Assembly: GCA_020851615.1 (NCBI GenBank)
Contig: JADZCL010000271.1
Span: forward strand, 1 to 7,114
Source: Rubrivivax sp.
Lineage (GTDB): Bacteria > Pseudomonadota > Gammaproteobacteria > Burkholderiales > Burkholderiaceae_C
Direction of reading: 5' to 3'
Length of the DNA stretch: 7,114 bases
Under the pieces are notes generated by a model, which was given only the letters and a program-made list of their open reading frames with translations, was not told the DNA's origin and did no database searches. Shown in pieces: positions 1 through 5,041 of the stretch. A program made the translations under genes and the position numbers. The stretch's first letter is position 1, and every line of letters begins with the position of its first letter.

Positions 1-105
1 CCGCGATGAGCGGTATTCCGACGTGAAGGCCAGCCGATCACTCCAAGGCCTCAACAACAGGCAGGAATGCACGCGGCCCGGCAGGCGGCCAATCCACTCG
101 CAGTC
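1..105. other. Left edge, no supported gene
   Basis: No reading frame here has the codon bias of the neighbouring genes. One plus-strand frame is open from base 2 to a TGA at 107-109, but its translation is rich in Arg, Ser and Gln and shows no recognisable domain. Another plus frame stops at 24-26 and could be the last few codons of a gene lying off the left edge. No RNA gene or clear terminator was seen. Confidence 0.5.
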
Positions 106-135
106 TTGACATGTGCGCATGACGGGGTCGACAAT
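106..135 (+). promoter_or_regulatory. Sigma-70-type promoter of the cold-shock gene
   Basis: A perfect -35 hexamer TTGACA lies at 106-111. It is followed by 18 bases and a -10-like GACAAT at 130-135, which matches the consensus at four of six positions. Transcription would start near 142 and give a leader of only about 28 bases before the ATG at 170. This is a prediction from consensus matching. Confidence 0.5.
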
Positions 136-157
136 TTCTGACACAAACGCAGCATCT

Positions 158-163
158 GGGGAG
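158..163 (+). promoter_or_regulatory. Ribosome binding site deciding the csp start
   Basis: GGGGAG ends directly against the first in-frame ATG (164) but lies six bases before the second ATG (170). Only the second has workable ribosome-binding spacing. It also gives a protein beginning [10 protein letters not shown], the usual beginning of the family, so 170 is taken as the start. Confidence 0.6.
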
Positions 164-169
164 ATGGCA

Positions 170-403
170 ATGGCAGTCGGCGTGGTCAAGTGGTTCAACG
201 ACACCAAGGGCTTCGGCTTCATCGAGCCCGAGGGCGGCGGTGCCGACGTCTTCGCGCATTTCTCGGCGGTCCAGATGGAAGGCTTTCGCACGCTCAAGCA
301 GGGTGCACGCGTGGACTACGAAGTCGTTCAGGGCCCCAAGGGGCAACTGGCGCAGAACATTCGCCCGGCACACGCCGCCGGCACGGCCACCAGCGGCGAT
401 TGA
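170..403 (+). CDS. Cold-shock domain protein (CspA family)
   Basis: This 77-residue protein is a single cold-shock (OB-fold) domain that binds single-stranded RNA and DNA in the cytoplasm. Family members act as RNA chaperones that melt secondary structure during cold or other growth transitions. RNP1 is visible as KGFGFI (residues 13-18) and RNP2 as VFAHF (27-31), after the typical KWFND strand. The domain ends near QNIRP (62-66) and is followed by a short Ala/Gly/Thr tail. Alanine replaces the commoner valine within RNP2. The length is slightly above the usual 67-70 residues because of the tail and a small GGG insertion before RNP2. The gene is monocistronic and converges on the diguanylate cyclase gene 35 bases downstream. 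The short predicted leader argues against a long E. coli cspA-type thermosensor. Which paralogue this is (A, C, D or E type) cannot be told. Confidence 0.95.
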   Translation: MAVGVVKWFNDTKGFGFIEPEGGGADVFAHFSAVQMEGFRTLKQGARVDYEVVQGPKGQLAQNIRPAHAAGTATSGD

Positions 404-406
404 GGA

Positions 407-450
407 GCCCCTGAGGGCCTTGCGGGATCCTGGCCGTCTCAGGCTGGGGC
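407..450. terminator. Possible bidirectional hairpin between convergent genes
   Basis: An interrupted dyad spans the csp/diguanylate cyclase junction. GCCCC (407-411) can pair with GGGGC (446-450), TGAG (412-415) with CTCA (438-441), and GGCC (416-419) with GGCC (432-435), with small bulges between the blocks. It lies just past the csp stop codon and covers the last codons of the opposing gene, as a shared terminator might. There is no T run on either side, so intrinsic termination is doubtful. Confidence 0.3.
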
Positions 451-1392
451 CGCTTTGCAGGTTTGCGTCACGCAGCGGTCGCGCCCCGCCGTCTTGGCAG
501 CAAACAGCGCCTCGTCGGCCCGATGCAGCAATTCGTCGAGCGTGCTCGTGCCGTCGATGGCGAGTAGCCCGATCGAGCAGCTGTAGCGGAACTCGGGCCG
601 CTGCGGCAGCGGCACCGAGGCACGCGTGGCGGCAAGCAGACGCTGCGCAACCGCCTGCGCCGCTGCCTCACCGACGCCGGGCAGCAGGACCAGGAATTCC
701 TCGCCGCCAATGCGGCCGACGACGTCGTCGCGGCGTATCACGGCCAACAGCACGCGCGCGAAGTCGCGCAGGACGAGGTCACCGGCCTGGTGGCCAAAGT
801 GGTCATTGATGCGCTTGAAGCGGTCCAGGTCGACCAGGGCAATGTAGGAATCCTCGCGCCGCGGCGGCACCAGCGCCATCGTCAGCGCATCCATCACATG
901 ACGGCGGTTGCCCAGGCCCGTGAGCGGATCACTGCGCGCCTCGCGCTGCGCGAGATCCCGCGCCTGGCGCAAGGCCCTTTCGTCCACACGCAGCGACGTG
1001 ACGTCGTGGGCGATGCAAAAGAGCGAGCCATCGGCAAGCTTGAGCTCCGTCATCGAGATCCAGCGTCCGCCATGCACGTCGCCTTCAAACGCCCGAAACG
1101 GCTCCTTGCCGCGGCGACTCGCCGCCGAGGCCAGCCAGGCCTCGAAATCTGGCGCATCGACGACCGTACCGCAGCGCCGGTGGTAGGCGCTGCGCATCAG
1201 CTCGGACCAGGTGGGATGGACACCCACGGCAACGCCAAAAACCTCTGCGAAGGCAAGGTTGCACCAGGACAACCGATCTGCAGGATCGAACAACGCAACC
1301 GGATCGGGCGTCGTCGCCAGCCCGGTCAAGAGGGCAGCGGCATGGGCAGTCGGTAGCGCGTCCGGAGTCATGTCATCAGATCCACCCGTCAT
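439..1392 (-). CDS. PAS-GGDEF diguanylate cyclase
   Basis: This 317-residue cytoplasmic protein should make cyclic di-GMP from two GTP. Residues about 27-132 form a PAS domain that resembles the PAS_7 type (PVALFDPADRLSWCN onward). A short charged helical linker follows (133-153), then a GGDEF domain (154-307). The GGDEF domain shows DPLTGLGNR (155-163), the metal-binding aspartate in VDLDRFK (D188), the active-site GGEEF (229-233) and the closing AAKTAGRDR. An inhibitory-site RxxD (R220-D223) sits five residues before GGEEF, so product feedback inhibition is expected. No membrane segment or signal peptide is visible, so the PAS domain probably senses an intracellular signal; its ligand is unknown. 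The ATG at 1392 has AGG six bases upstream; an ATG at 1371 is an alternative, and the reading frame stays open further upstream without PAS character. The gene is co-oriented with the AP2-like gene 58 bases upstream. Confidence 0.93.
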   Translation of the reverse strand: MTGGSDDMTPDALPTAHAAALLTGLATTPDPVALFDPADRLSWCNLAFAEVFGVAVGVHPTWSELMRSAYHRRCGTVVDAPDFEAWLASAASRRGKEPFRAFEGDVHGGRWISMTELKLADGSLFCIAHDVTSLRVDERALRQARDLAQREARSDPLTGLGNRRHVMDALTMALVPPRREDSYIALVDLDRFKRINDHFGHQAGDLVLRDFARVLLAVIRRDDVVGRIGGEEFLVLLPGVGEAAAQAVAQRLLAATRASVPLPQRPEFRYSCSIGLLAIDGTSTLDELLHRADEALFAAKTAGRDRCVTQTCKAAPA

Positions 1393-1411
1393 TTTCGACC
1401 TGCGAGGACAA

Positions 1412-1445
1412 ATCTGAAGCCGGCGCCCGGCCCTGCCGCTCAGAT
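1412..1445 (-). terminator. Inverted repeat between the two minus-strand genes
   Basis: ATCTGA (1412-1417) and TCAGAT (1440-1445) are exact inverted copies. They enclose a second small dyad, GCCGG (1419-1423) with CCGGC (1427-1431). Read on the minus strand, the structure falls right after the stop codon of the AP2-like gene and ends in TCAGATTTG. It could be a weak terminator or a processing hairpin that reduces read-through into the cyclase gene. The T run is short and the stem interrupted, so the call is tentative. Confidence 0.35.
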
Positions 1446-1450
1446 GACCT

Positions 1451-2032
1451 TCAACCGCCGGGGCGAGGGGCACGCTTGCGCGTGGGCGCTGCACCTGGTG
1501 GCTGCGCAATCGACTCCGACAGCATCTGCACCAGCTCGCCGCGCGCCTCGTTGGCAGCGCGCTGGTAGGCCGCCACGGCCTCCCGGCGCAGGGCGACCGC
1601 CTTGGCCAACGCAACGCGATAACGCTCGGCGGAGTAGGTGGTCCTGGCTCCGATATAGACCGAAACACCGCGCGAACGCTGACCAAAGCGAGGCAGCAAG
1701 ACCGAGAAGGTGTAGCTCAGCACGCTGCCATCGGGGTTCTGGCGCACGATCGGGCCGGAAATCCCCACTGGCAGGTCGGTGGATTTGCACTCGCGGGCCT
1801 GCTTCTGCAATGGCAGGCGTGCCGGCAAGCGCGCGATCCGCCGCGCCAGGTCACGCGTGGCGCGCTCGAGCGCACGCTGCGCGCCACTGCCATCGTTGCT
1901 GTGGTCCGAGAAGAGTTTGGTCCCGCCGTAACGAACCTGCCAGCCGTGGGTGTCTCGCGAGTCGATACGCTGGATGAATCGCGGCACCCTGAACTGCGTG
2001 CCGGTGAAGATGATGACGTCCCGGAATTTCAT
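1451..2032 (-). CDS. Conserved-looking hypothetical protein, two AP2-like units
   Basis: I do not recognise a named gene. The 193-residue protein has two segments that read as the same beta-beta-beta-alpha fold. In the first (about 18-66), strands FIQRID, GWQVRYG and TKLFSD lead into the helix QRALERATRDLARRI; the pattern RID...GW.VR...K.FSD...AL..A.RD is typical of AP2-type DNA-binding domains in bacteria and phages. In the second (about 88-157), strands GISGPIVR, YTFSVLLPR and GVSVYIG precede the helix ERYRVALAKAVALRREAV. The C-terminus (181-193) is basic and proline-rich. A nucleic-acid-binding role is inferred from fold resemblance only. No HNH nuclease, recombinase or membrane segment is present. 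The ATG at 2032 starts the conserved-looking MKFRDVIIFTG, but the only good Shine-Dalgarno lies about 23 bases upstream. GTG 2080 and TTG 2095 are less likely alternative starts. It may share a transcript with the diguanylate cyclase gene. Confidence 0.75.
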   Translation of the reverse strand: MKFRDVIIFTGTQFRVPRFIQRIDSRDTHGWQVRYGGTKLFSDHSNDGSGAQRALERATRDLARRIARLPARLPLQKQARECKSTDLPVGISGPIVRQNPDGSVLSYTFSVLLPRFGQRSRGVSVYIGARTTYSAERYRVALAKAVALRREAVAAYQRAANEARGELVQMLSESIAQPPGAAPTRKRAPRPGG

Positions 2033-2136
2033 GTTCGTGCATGGATTGGAATCGACCTCCCCGGAACTCGCGCAGGCCACGACCGGTTTCGCCAAGCGCC
2101 CCCGACTGGCGTCCGGCGCATGCCACGCCGCGTGCG

Positions 2137-2166
2137 ATTATCGAGCCCGCCGAGCGTGATCGGCAA
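2137..2166 (-). promoter_or_regulatory. Sigma-70-type promoter for the AP2-like gene
   Basis: Read on the minus strand, TTGCCG (2166-2161) and GATAAT (2142-2137) are separated by 18 bases. They match the -35 and -10 consensus at four and five of six positions. Transcription would begin near 2130 and leave a leader of roughly 98 bases before the ATG at 2032. That is long enough to carry regulation or an upstream start. Confidence 0.5.
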
Positions 2167-2247
2167 ACGTGTTGTAACCCGCGGCACGCCCCCCCATGCG
2201 CGGGGAGATAGGGTGCTACCCCGAGCGGATTGGAGTGGTACTACAGG

Positions 2248-2253
2248 TATAGT
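2248..2253 (+). promoter_or_regulatory. Candidate -10 element of the tonB operon
   Basis: TATAGT matches five of six -10 consensus bases and lies about 105 bases before the tonB start. No good -35 hexamer is found at 16-18 bases upstream, so an activator might be needed. The partial dyad ACTA-CAGGTA-TAGT (2240-2253) overlaps it and could be an operator half-site pair. This is weak evidence from sequence only. Confidence 0.3.
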
Positions 2254-2342
2254 CCACTGGTTTACGCAAAGGCCTTGGGCGCTCACAAGGGGCCCGACCC
2301 GAATGAAGTCGATGCGCCCGACCTACGCCGCCGCGCGCATCC

Positions 2343-2348
2343 GGAGGA
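2343..2348 (+). promoter_or_regulatory. Ribosome binding site deciding the tonB GTG start
   Basis: GGAGGA is a near-perfect Shine-Dalgarno sequence ten bases before GTG 2359. No ATG in this frame lies at a suitable distance. This, together with the MDFAQQQ N-terminus that it produces, fixes the start at 2359 rather than in the open frame further upstream. Confidence 0.75.
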
Positions 2349-2358
2349 ACGACAAATC

Positions 2359-3051
2359 GTGGATTTCGCCCAGCAACAACGCCAACCGGGCAAGCATGCA
2401 GTGGGGATCGGCATCGTCATCGCGATGCACCTGCTGCTTGGCTGGGCACTGGTCACGGGGCTTGCACAGCGCATGGTCGAGGTGATCAGGGCGCCGATCG
2501 AGACCAAGATCATCGAGGAAGTCAAGCCGCCACCGCCGCCGCCGCCGGAGAACCTGCCGCCGCCGCCGAAGTTCGCACCGCCGCCGCCCTCGTTCGTGCC
2601 GCCGCCCGAGGTCAACGTCAACCCACCGCCGACACCCGCGCCGGTCATCACCACGACGACCGTCGCGCCGCCGCCGGCACCGGTGACCATCGCCCCGCCG
2701 CCGCCACCGGTGGCGCCACCGGCCCCACCACCACCCCCGCCTCGGGTCGCCGCGCGGCCGGCAATCGCCAACGTGCAGGCCTGCGCCCCCACAGGTGAGG
2801 ACTACCCGGCCGCCGCACGCCGCGCCGAAGCCACCGGCACGACCAAGGTCCGCTTCAACGTGGGCCCCGACGGCAAGCTCTCCGGCGCTCCCGAGGTCGT
2901 CCGCAGTTCGGGCCCGACACGCGAGCACAAGCTGCTGGACCGCGTGGCGGTGGCCAAGCTCGGCGATTGCCACTTCACGGCCGGGCGCGACGAGACCGGC
3001 AAGGCAGTCGGCGGCTCTTTCGAAGTGGATTACGTCTGGAAGCTCGAGTAA
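2359..3051 (+). CDS. tonB: Energy transducer TonB
   Basis: TonB carries proton-motive energy from the ExbB-ExbD motor in the inner membrane to outer-membrane TonB-dependent receptors that import siderophores, heme, vitamin B12 and similar ligands. The 230-residue protein has a short cytoplasmic N-terminus and a single membrane anchor (about 14-35, including the H24 of the usual membrane-helix histidine type). A proline-rich periplasmic spacer follows (about 57-128), then a C-terminal TonB domain (about 140-230) with EDYPAAARR and the closing DYVWKLE. Two cysteines (C142 and C204) flank the C-terminal domain and could form a periplasmic disulfide. The GTG start is supported by GGAGGA ten bases upstream. 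It heads the tonB-exbB-exbD-exbD cluster, with exbB 104 bases downstream. The type is the one common in Burkholderiales, and the identification is firm. Confidence 0.95.
   Translation: MDFAQQQRQPGKHAVGIGIVIAMHLLLGWALVTGLAQRMVEVIRAPIETKIIEEVKPPPPPPPENLPPPPKFAPPPPSFVPPPEVNVNPPPTPAPVITTTTVAPPPAPVTIAPPPPPVAPPAPPPPPPRVAARPAIANVQACAPTGEDYPAAARRAEATGTTKVRFNVGPDGKLSGAPEVVRSSGPTREHKLLDRVAVAKLGDCHFTAGRDETGKAVGGSFEVDYVWKLE
2527..2742 (+). repeat. Proline-codon low-complexity tract inside tonB
   Basis: Runs of CCG and CCA codons encode blocks of three to seven prolines separated by short Ala, Val, Thr or Asn stretches. This is the rigid periplasm-spanning part of TonB. The first part has an acidic EN and EVNVN flavour and lacks the Pro-Lys repeats of the enterobacterial protein. 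Such tracts are prone to length change by slippage and to sequencing or assembly error. Confidence 0.85.
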
Positions 3052-3155
3052 GCGCCCGAGCCTGTTCTGCAGCGCCAAGGCGGTCACCCCGCCGACCCTA
3101 TCGACACCCTCATCCAGCGCCATACCCGCCAGTGCGCTGACTTCACGGAGCCAAC

Positions 3156-4010
3156 ATGCCCTCGTTCCTTGCTCTTCGCGCCTCGCTCGGGGCCGCCTTG
3201 ATCGCTGCCGCAGCCGTCGTCGGCGCATTCCCCGCGACGGCCCTGGCACAAGCCGCATCGGAGCCCGCGGCCGCCGCCCCGGCGGTAGAACCCCCCGCTG
3301 CCGCCACACCGGCACCGGCAGCGCCGGCCGAGTCCGCCGTGTCCGAGGAGGCGGTGGACAACCCGTATGGCCTGAAGGCGCTGTGGGGGCAGGGTGACTT
3401 CGTGGCCAAGGGCACGCTGATCATCATGCTCATCATGTCGATGGGCAGCTGGTACATCATCTTCACCAAGGTCTTCGAGCAGCACAGCATGCTCAAGAGC
3501 GCGGCCACCGGTGCCGAGACCTTCTGGAAGGCCAGTTCGGCCAAGGCCGGCCTGTCGGCGCTGGACGAAGGCTCGGCCATGCGCTACATCGCCGAGGCAG
3601 GCCTGCGCGCCAACGACCACCACGAAGGCACGATGGTCGAGAGCATCGATAAGCACACCTGGATCGGCATGAGCATCGACCGTGCCACCGGGAGCGTGCA
3701 AAGCCGCCTCACCAATGGCATGGCCTTCCTGGCCACGGTCGGCTCCACGGCCCCCTTCGTCGGCCTCTTCGGCACCGTCTGGGGCATCTACAACGCGCTC
3801 GTGAAGATCGGCATCAGCGGCCAGGCATCGATCGACAAGGTCGCCGGGCCCGTGGGCGAGGCGCTGATCATGACCGCCATCGGCCTGGCGGTGGCCGTGC
3901 CCGCGGTGATGGGCTACAACTGGCTGATCCGCCGCAACAAGGCCGTGATGGACCGCGTCAAGGCCTTCGCCGGCGACCTGCACAACGTGCTGATCGCGGG
4001 CAAGCGCTGA
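3156..4010 (+). CDS. exbB: ExbB, MotA/TolQ/ExbB proton channel protein
   Basis: ExbB is the pentameric inner-membrane scaffold and proton-channel subunit that energises TonB with ExbD. In this 284-residue protein, residues 1-31 look like a cleavable signal peptide ending ATALA. An Ala/Pro-rich periplasmic stretch follows (33-66), then three membrane helices at about 86-105, 188-214 and 235-257. The large cytoplasmic loop lies between helices one and two. Family motifs are clear: GSTAPFVGLFGTVWGI (196-211) and GPVGEALIMTAIGLAVAVPA (231-250). E235 and T240 match, by motif, the essential glutamate and threonine of E. coli ExbB, and T198 falls in the other conserved polar position. GGAG sits five bases before the ATG. 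The extended N-terminus makes it longer than E. coli ExbB (about 244 residues) and is the type seen in many non-enteric bacteria. TolQ is less likely because of the tonB neighbour. Confidence 0.95.
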   Translation: MPSFLALRASLGAALIAAAAVVGAFPATALAQAASEPAAAAPAVEPPAAATPAPAAPAESAVSEEAVDNPYGLKALWGQGDFVAKGTLIIMLIMSMGSWYIIFTKVFEQHSMLKSAATGAETFWKASSAKAGLSALDEGSAMRYIAEAGLRANDHHEGTMVESIDKHTWIGMSIDRATGSVQSRLTNGMAFLATVGSTAPFVGLFGTVWGIYNALVKIGISGQASIDKVAGPVGEALIMTAIGLAVAVPAVMGYNWLIRRNKAVMDRVKAFAGDLHNVLIAGKR

Positions 4011-4043
4011 GCACCACCCTCCTCCCCACGAGGAGCACGCAAG

Positions 4044-4493
4044 ATGGCCATGAACGTAGGCTCGCCCGACGCGGGCGACGGTGACGACCAGCTCAACAAC
4101 ACCATCAACACGACGCCACTGGTGGACGTGATGCTGGTGCTGCTGATCATCTTCCTGATCACCGTGCCGGTGGTCACGCAGACGATCAAGCTCGAACTGC
4201 CCAAGGAACGCAACCTGCCCACGCAGACCAAGCCCGAGAACATCGTCATCGCGGTCAACCGCGACGGCGAGGTCTACTGGGGCCTGGAGCGCATGCCCAG
4301 CAACGAGGCGCTGGTGGACCGCCTCAAGCTCGAGGCCGTCAAGGAGCCGCAGCCCGAAGTCCACATCCGCGGCGACAACGAGGTCCGCTACGAGGCCGTC
4401 GGGCGCGTGGTCGTGGCCTGCCAGCGCGCGGGCATATTCAAGGTCGGCTTCATCACCGAGCCACCGGCGGGCGCCGCCGCCCGCCTGAACTGA
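4044..4493 (+). CDS. exbD: ExbD biopolymer transport protein, first copy
   Basis: ExbD is the dimeric partner within the ExbB pentamer; its single membrane helix carries the proton-binding aspartate. The 149-residue protein has a short cytoplasmic tail, then NTTPLVDVMLVLLIIF, with D28 at the place of the essential E. coli Asp25, a membrane helix at about 26-46, and a periplasmic domain (about 60-149). That domain has the expected NIVIAVNRDGEVYW and VHIRGDNEVRY stretches. GAGGAG lies eight bases before the ATG. It is 33 bases after exbB and 13 bases before the second exbD, so co-transcription is near certain. It shares the MNVGS N-terminal motif with that paralogue but differs strongly in the periplasmic half, for example in its longer C-terminal tail. 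Confidence 0.95.
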   Translation: MAMNVGSPDAGDGDDQLNNTINTTPLVDVMLVLLIIFLITVPVVTQTIKLELPKERNLPTQTKPENIVIAVNRDGEVYWGLERMPSNEALVDRLKLEAVKEPQPEVHIRGDNEVRYEAVGRVVVACQRAGIFKVGFITEPPAGAAARLN

Positions 4494-4506
4494 GGAGACC
4501 CCGACC

Positions 4507-4941
4507 ATGGGAATGAATGTGGGCTCCGCAGGCGGTGATGACGCCGAAGAGGTGATGGTCGACATCAACACCACGCCGCTCATCGACGTGATGCTGGTGT
4601 TGCTGATCATGTTCATCATCACCATCCCGATCCAGACGCACGCGGTGAAGATGAACATGCCCGTGCCCAACAACGCCGCACCTCCACCCAAGCCACCGGT
4701 GATCATCCGCATCGATCTGGACTTCGACGGCACCATCGGCTGGAACGGCGAAGTGATCCCCGATCGCGCCACGCTCGAGCAGCGGCTGCGCCAGGTCGCC
4801 GCCGAACCCGACCAGCCCGAGGTGCACCTGCGCCCCAACAAGCTCGTGACCTACAAGCACGTCGCGATGGTGATGGCCTCGGCACAGCGCCTGGGCGTGA
4901 CCAAGATCGGCATCGTCGGGAACGAACAGTTCCTGAACTGA
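4507..4941 (+). CDS. exbD: ExbD biopolymer transport protein, second copy
   Basis: This is a second, diverged ExbD of 144 residues in tandem with the first. NTTPLIDVMLVLLIMFII (21-38) carries the presumed proton-binding D27. A proline-rich linker, AAPPPKPPV, follows the membrane helix, then a periplasmic domain with IIRIDLDFDGTIGWNG and EVHLRPNKLVTY. Its Shine-Dalgarno GAGGAG overlaps the stop codon of the first exbD (TGAGGAG), which suggests translational coupling. Both copies keep the membrane aspartate, so both look functional. Tandem exbD genes are known from Xanthomonas campestris, where exbD1 and exbD2 have different phenotypes. Here the second copy could serve a subset of substrates or form mixed ExbD dimers; that is inference. 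Confidence 0.95.
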   Translation: MGMNVGSAGGDDAEEVMVDINTTPLIDVMLVLLIMFIITIPIQTHAVKMNMPVPNNAAPPPKPPVIIRIDLDFDGTIGWNGEVIPDRATLEQRLRQVAAEPDQPEVHLRPNKLVTYKHVAMVMASAQRLGVTKIGIVGNEQFLN

Positions 4942-4961
4942 TCCGAACTCCCGTCCCCTGG

Positions 4962-4999
4962 TCGGGGATCGGCCTGCTCGCGCAGCCGGTCCCCGATTT
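4962..4999 (+). terminator. Probable intrinsic terminator after exbD2
   Basis: TCGGGGATCGGC (4962-4973) pairs with GCCGGTCCCCGA (4985-4996) along 12 positions with one T-G wobble. TGC/GCA can add three more pairs towards the loop. The stem is followed by TTTG. It begins 20 bases after the exbD2 stop codon and ends about 42 bases before the TPR gene, so it would end or attenuate the tonB-exb transcript. The T run is short, so read-through is likely. Confidence 0.55.
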
Positions 5000-5041
5000 G
5001 CATTCAAGCCGGCAGGCATGCCGTACCGAGGAATCGAACCG

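Larger units (their letters stand above)
2033..2358. other. Divergent intergenic region, AP2-like gene / tonB
   Basis: This is 326 bases between two divergent genes. It contains a good minus-strand promoter candidate (2137-2166), a weaker plus-strand -10 (2248-2253) and a strong Shine-Dalgarno GGGGAGG on the minus strand (2062 down to 2056). Two small perfect hairpins are visible: CCCC/GGGG around 2190-2205 and GGGT/ACCC around 2212-2222. A partial dyad ACTA-6-TAGT (2240-2253) overlaps the plus-strand -10. I see no convincing Fur-box-like AT-rich 19-mer, although iron control of tonB is common. A plus frame is open from 2230 into tonB but is not taken as coding. Confidence 0.5.

Noticed and set aside
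2..109. Possible C-terminal fragment of a plus-strand gene at the left edge
   Set aside because: Codon use and residue composition differ from the neighbouring genes and no motif is visible. The stop lies inside the predicted -35 element.
113..169. Longer start for the cold-shock protein
   Set aside because: The extra residues overlap the predicted promoter and do not resemble the family. The ribosome site fits ATG 170.
1393..1686. Upstream extension of the diguanylate cyclase frame by 98 codons
   Set aside because: It overlaps the AP2-like gene in another frame and is Arg/Pro-rich without domain character. The PAS domain starts just after ATG 1392.
2230..2358. 43-codon N-terminal extension of tonB
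   Set aside because: The frame is open, but it precedes a near-perfect ribosome site and lacks one itself. TonB of this type starts at MDFAQQQ next to its membrane anchor.
3079..3093. GGCGG/CCGCC hairpin between tonB and exbB
   Set aside because: The stem is only five pairs with no T run, and tonB and exbB are normally co-transcribed. It is not called a terminator.
3084..4841. Long open frame of 585 codons on the minus strand across exbB and both exbD genes
   Set aside because: It is antisense to three firmly identified genes. Its translation is His/Asp/Gly-rich low-complexity sequence with no domain, as expected opposite high-GC coding DNA.
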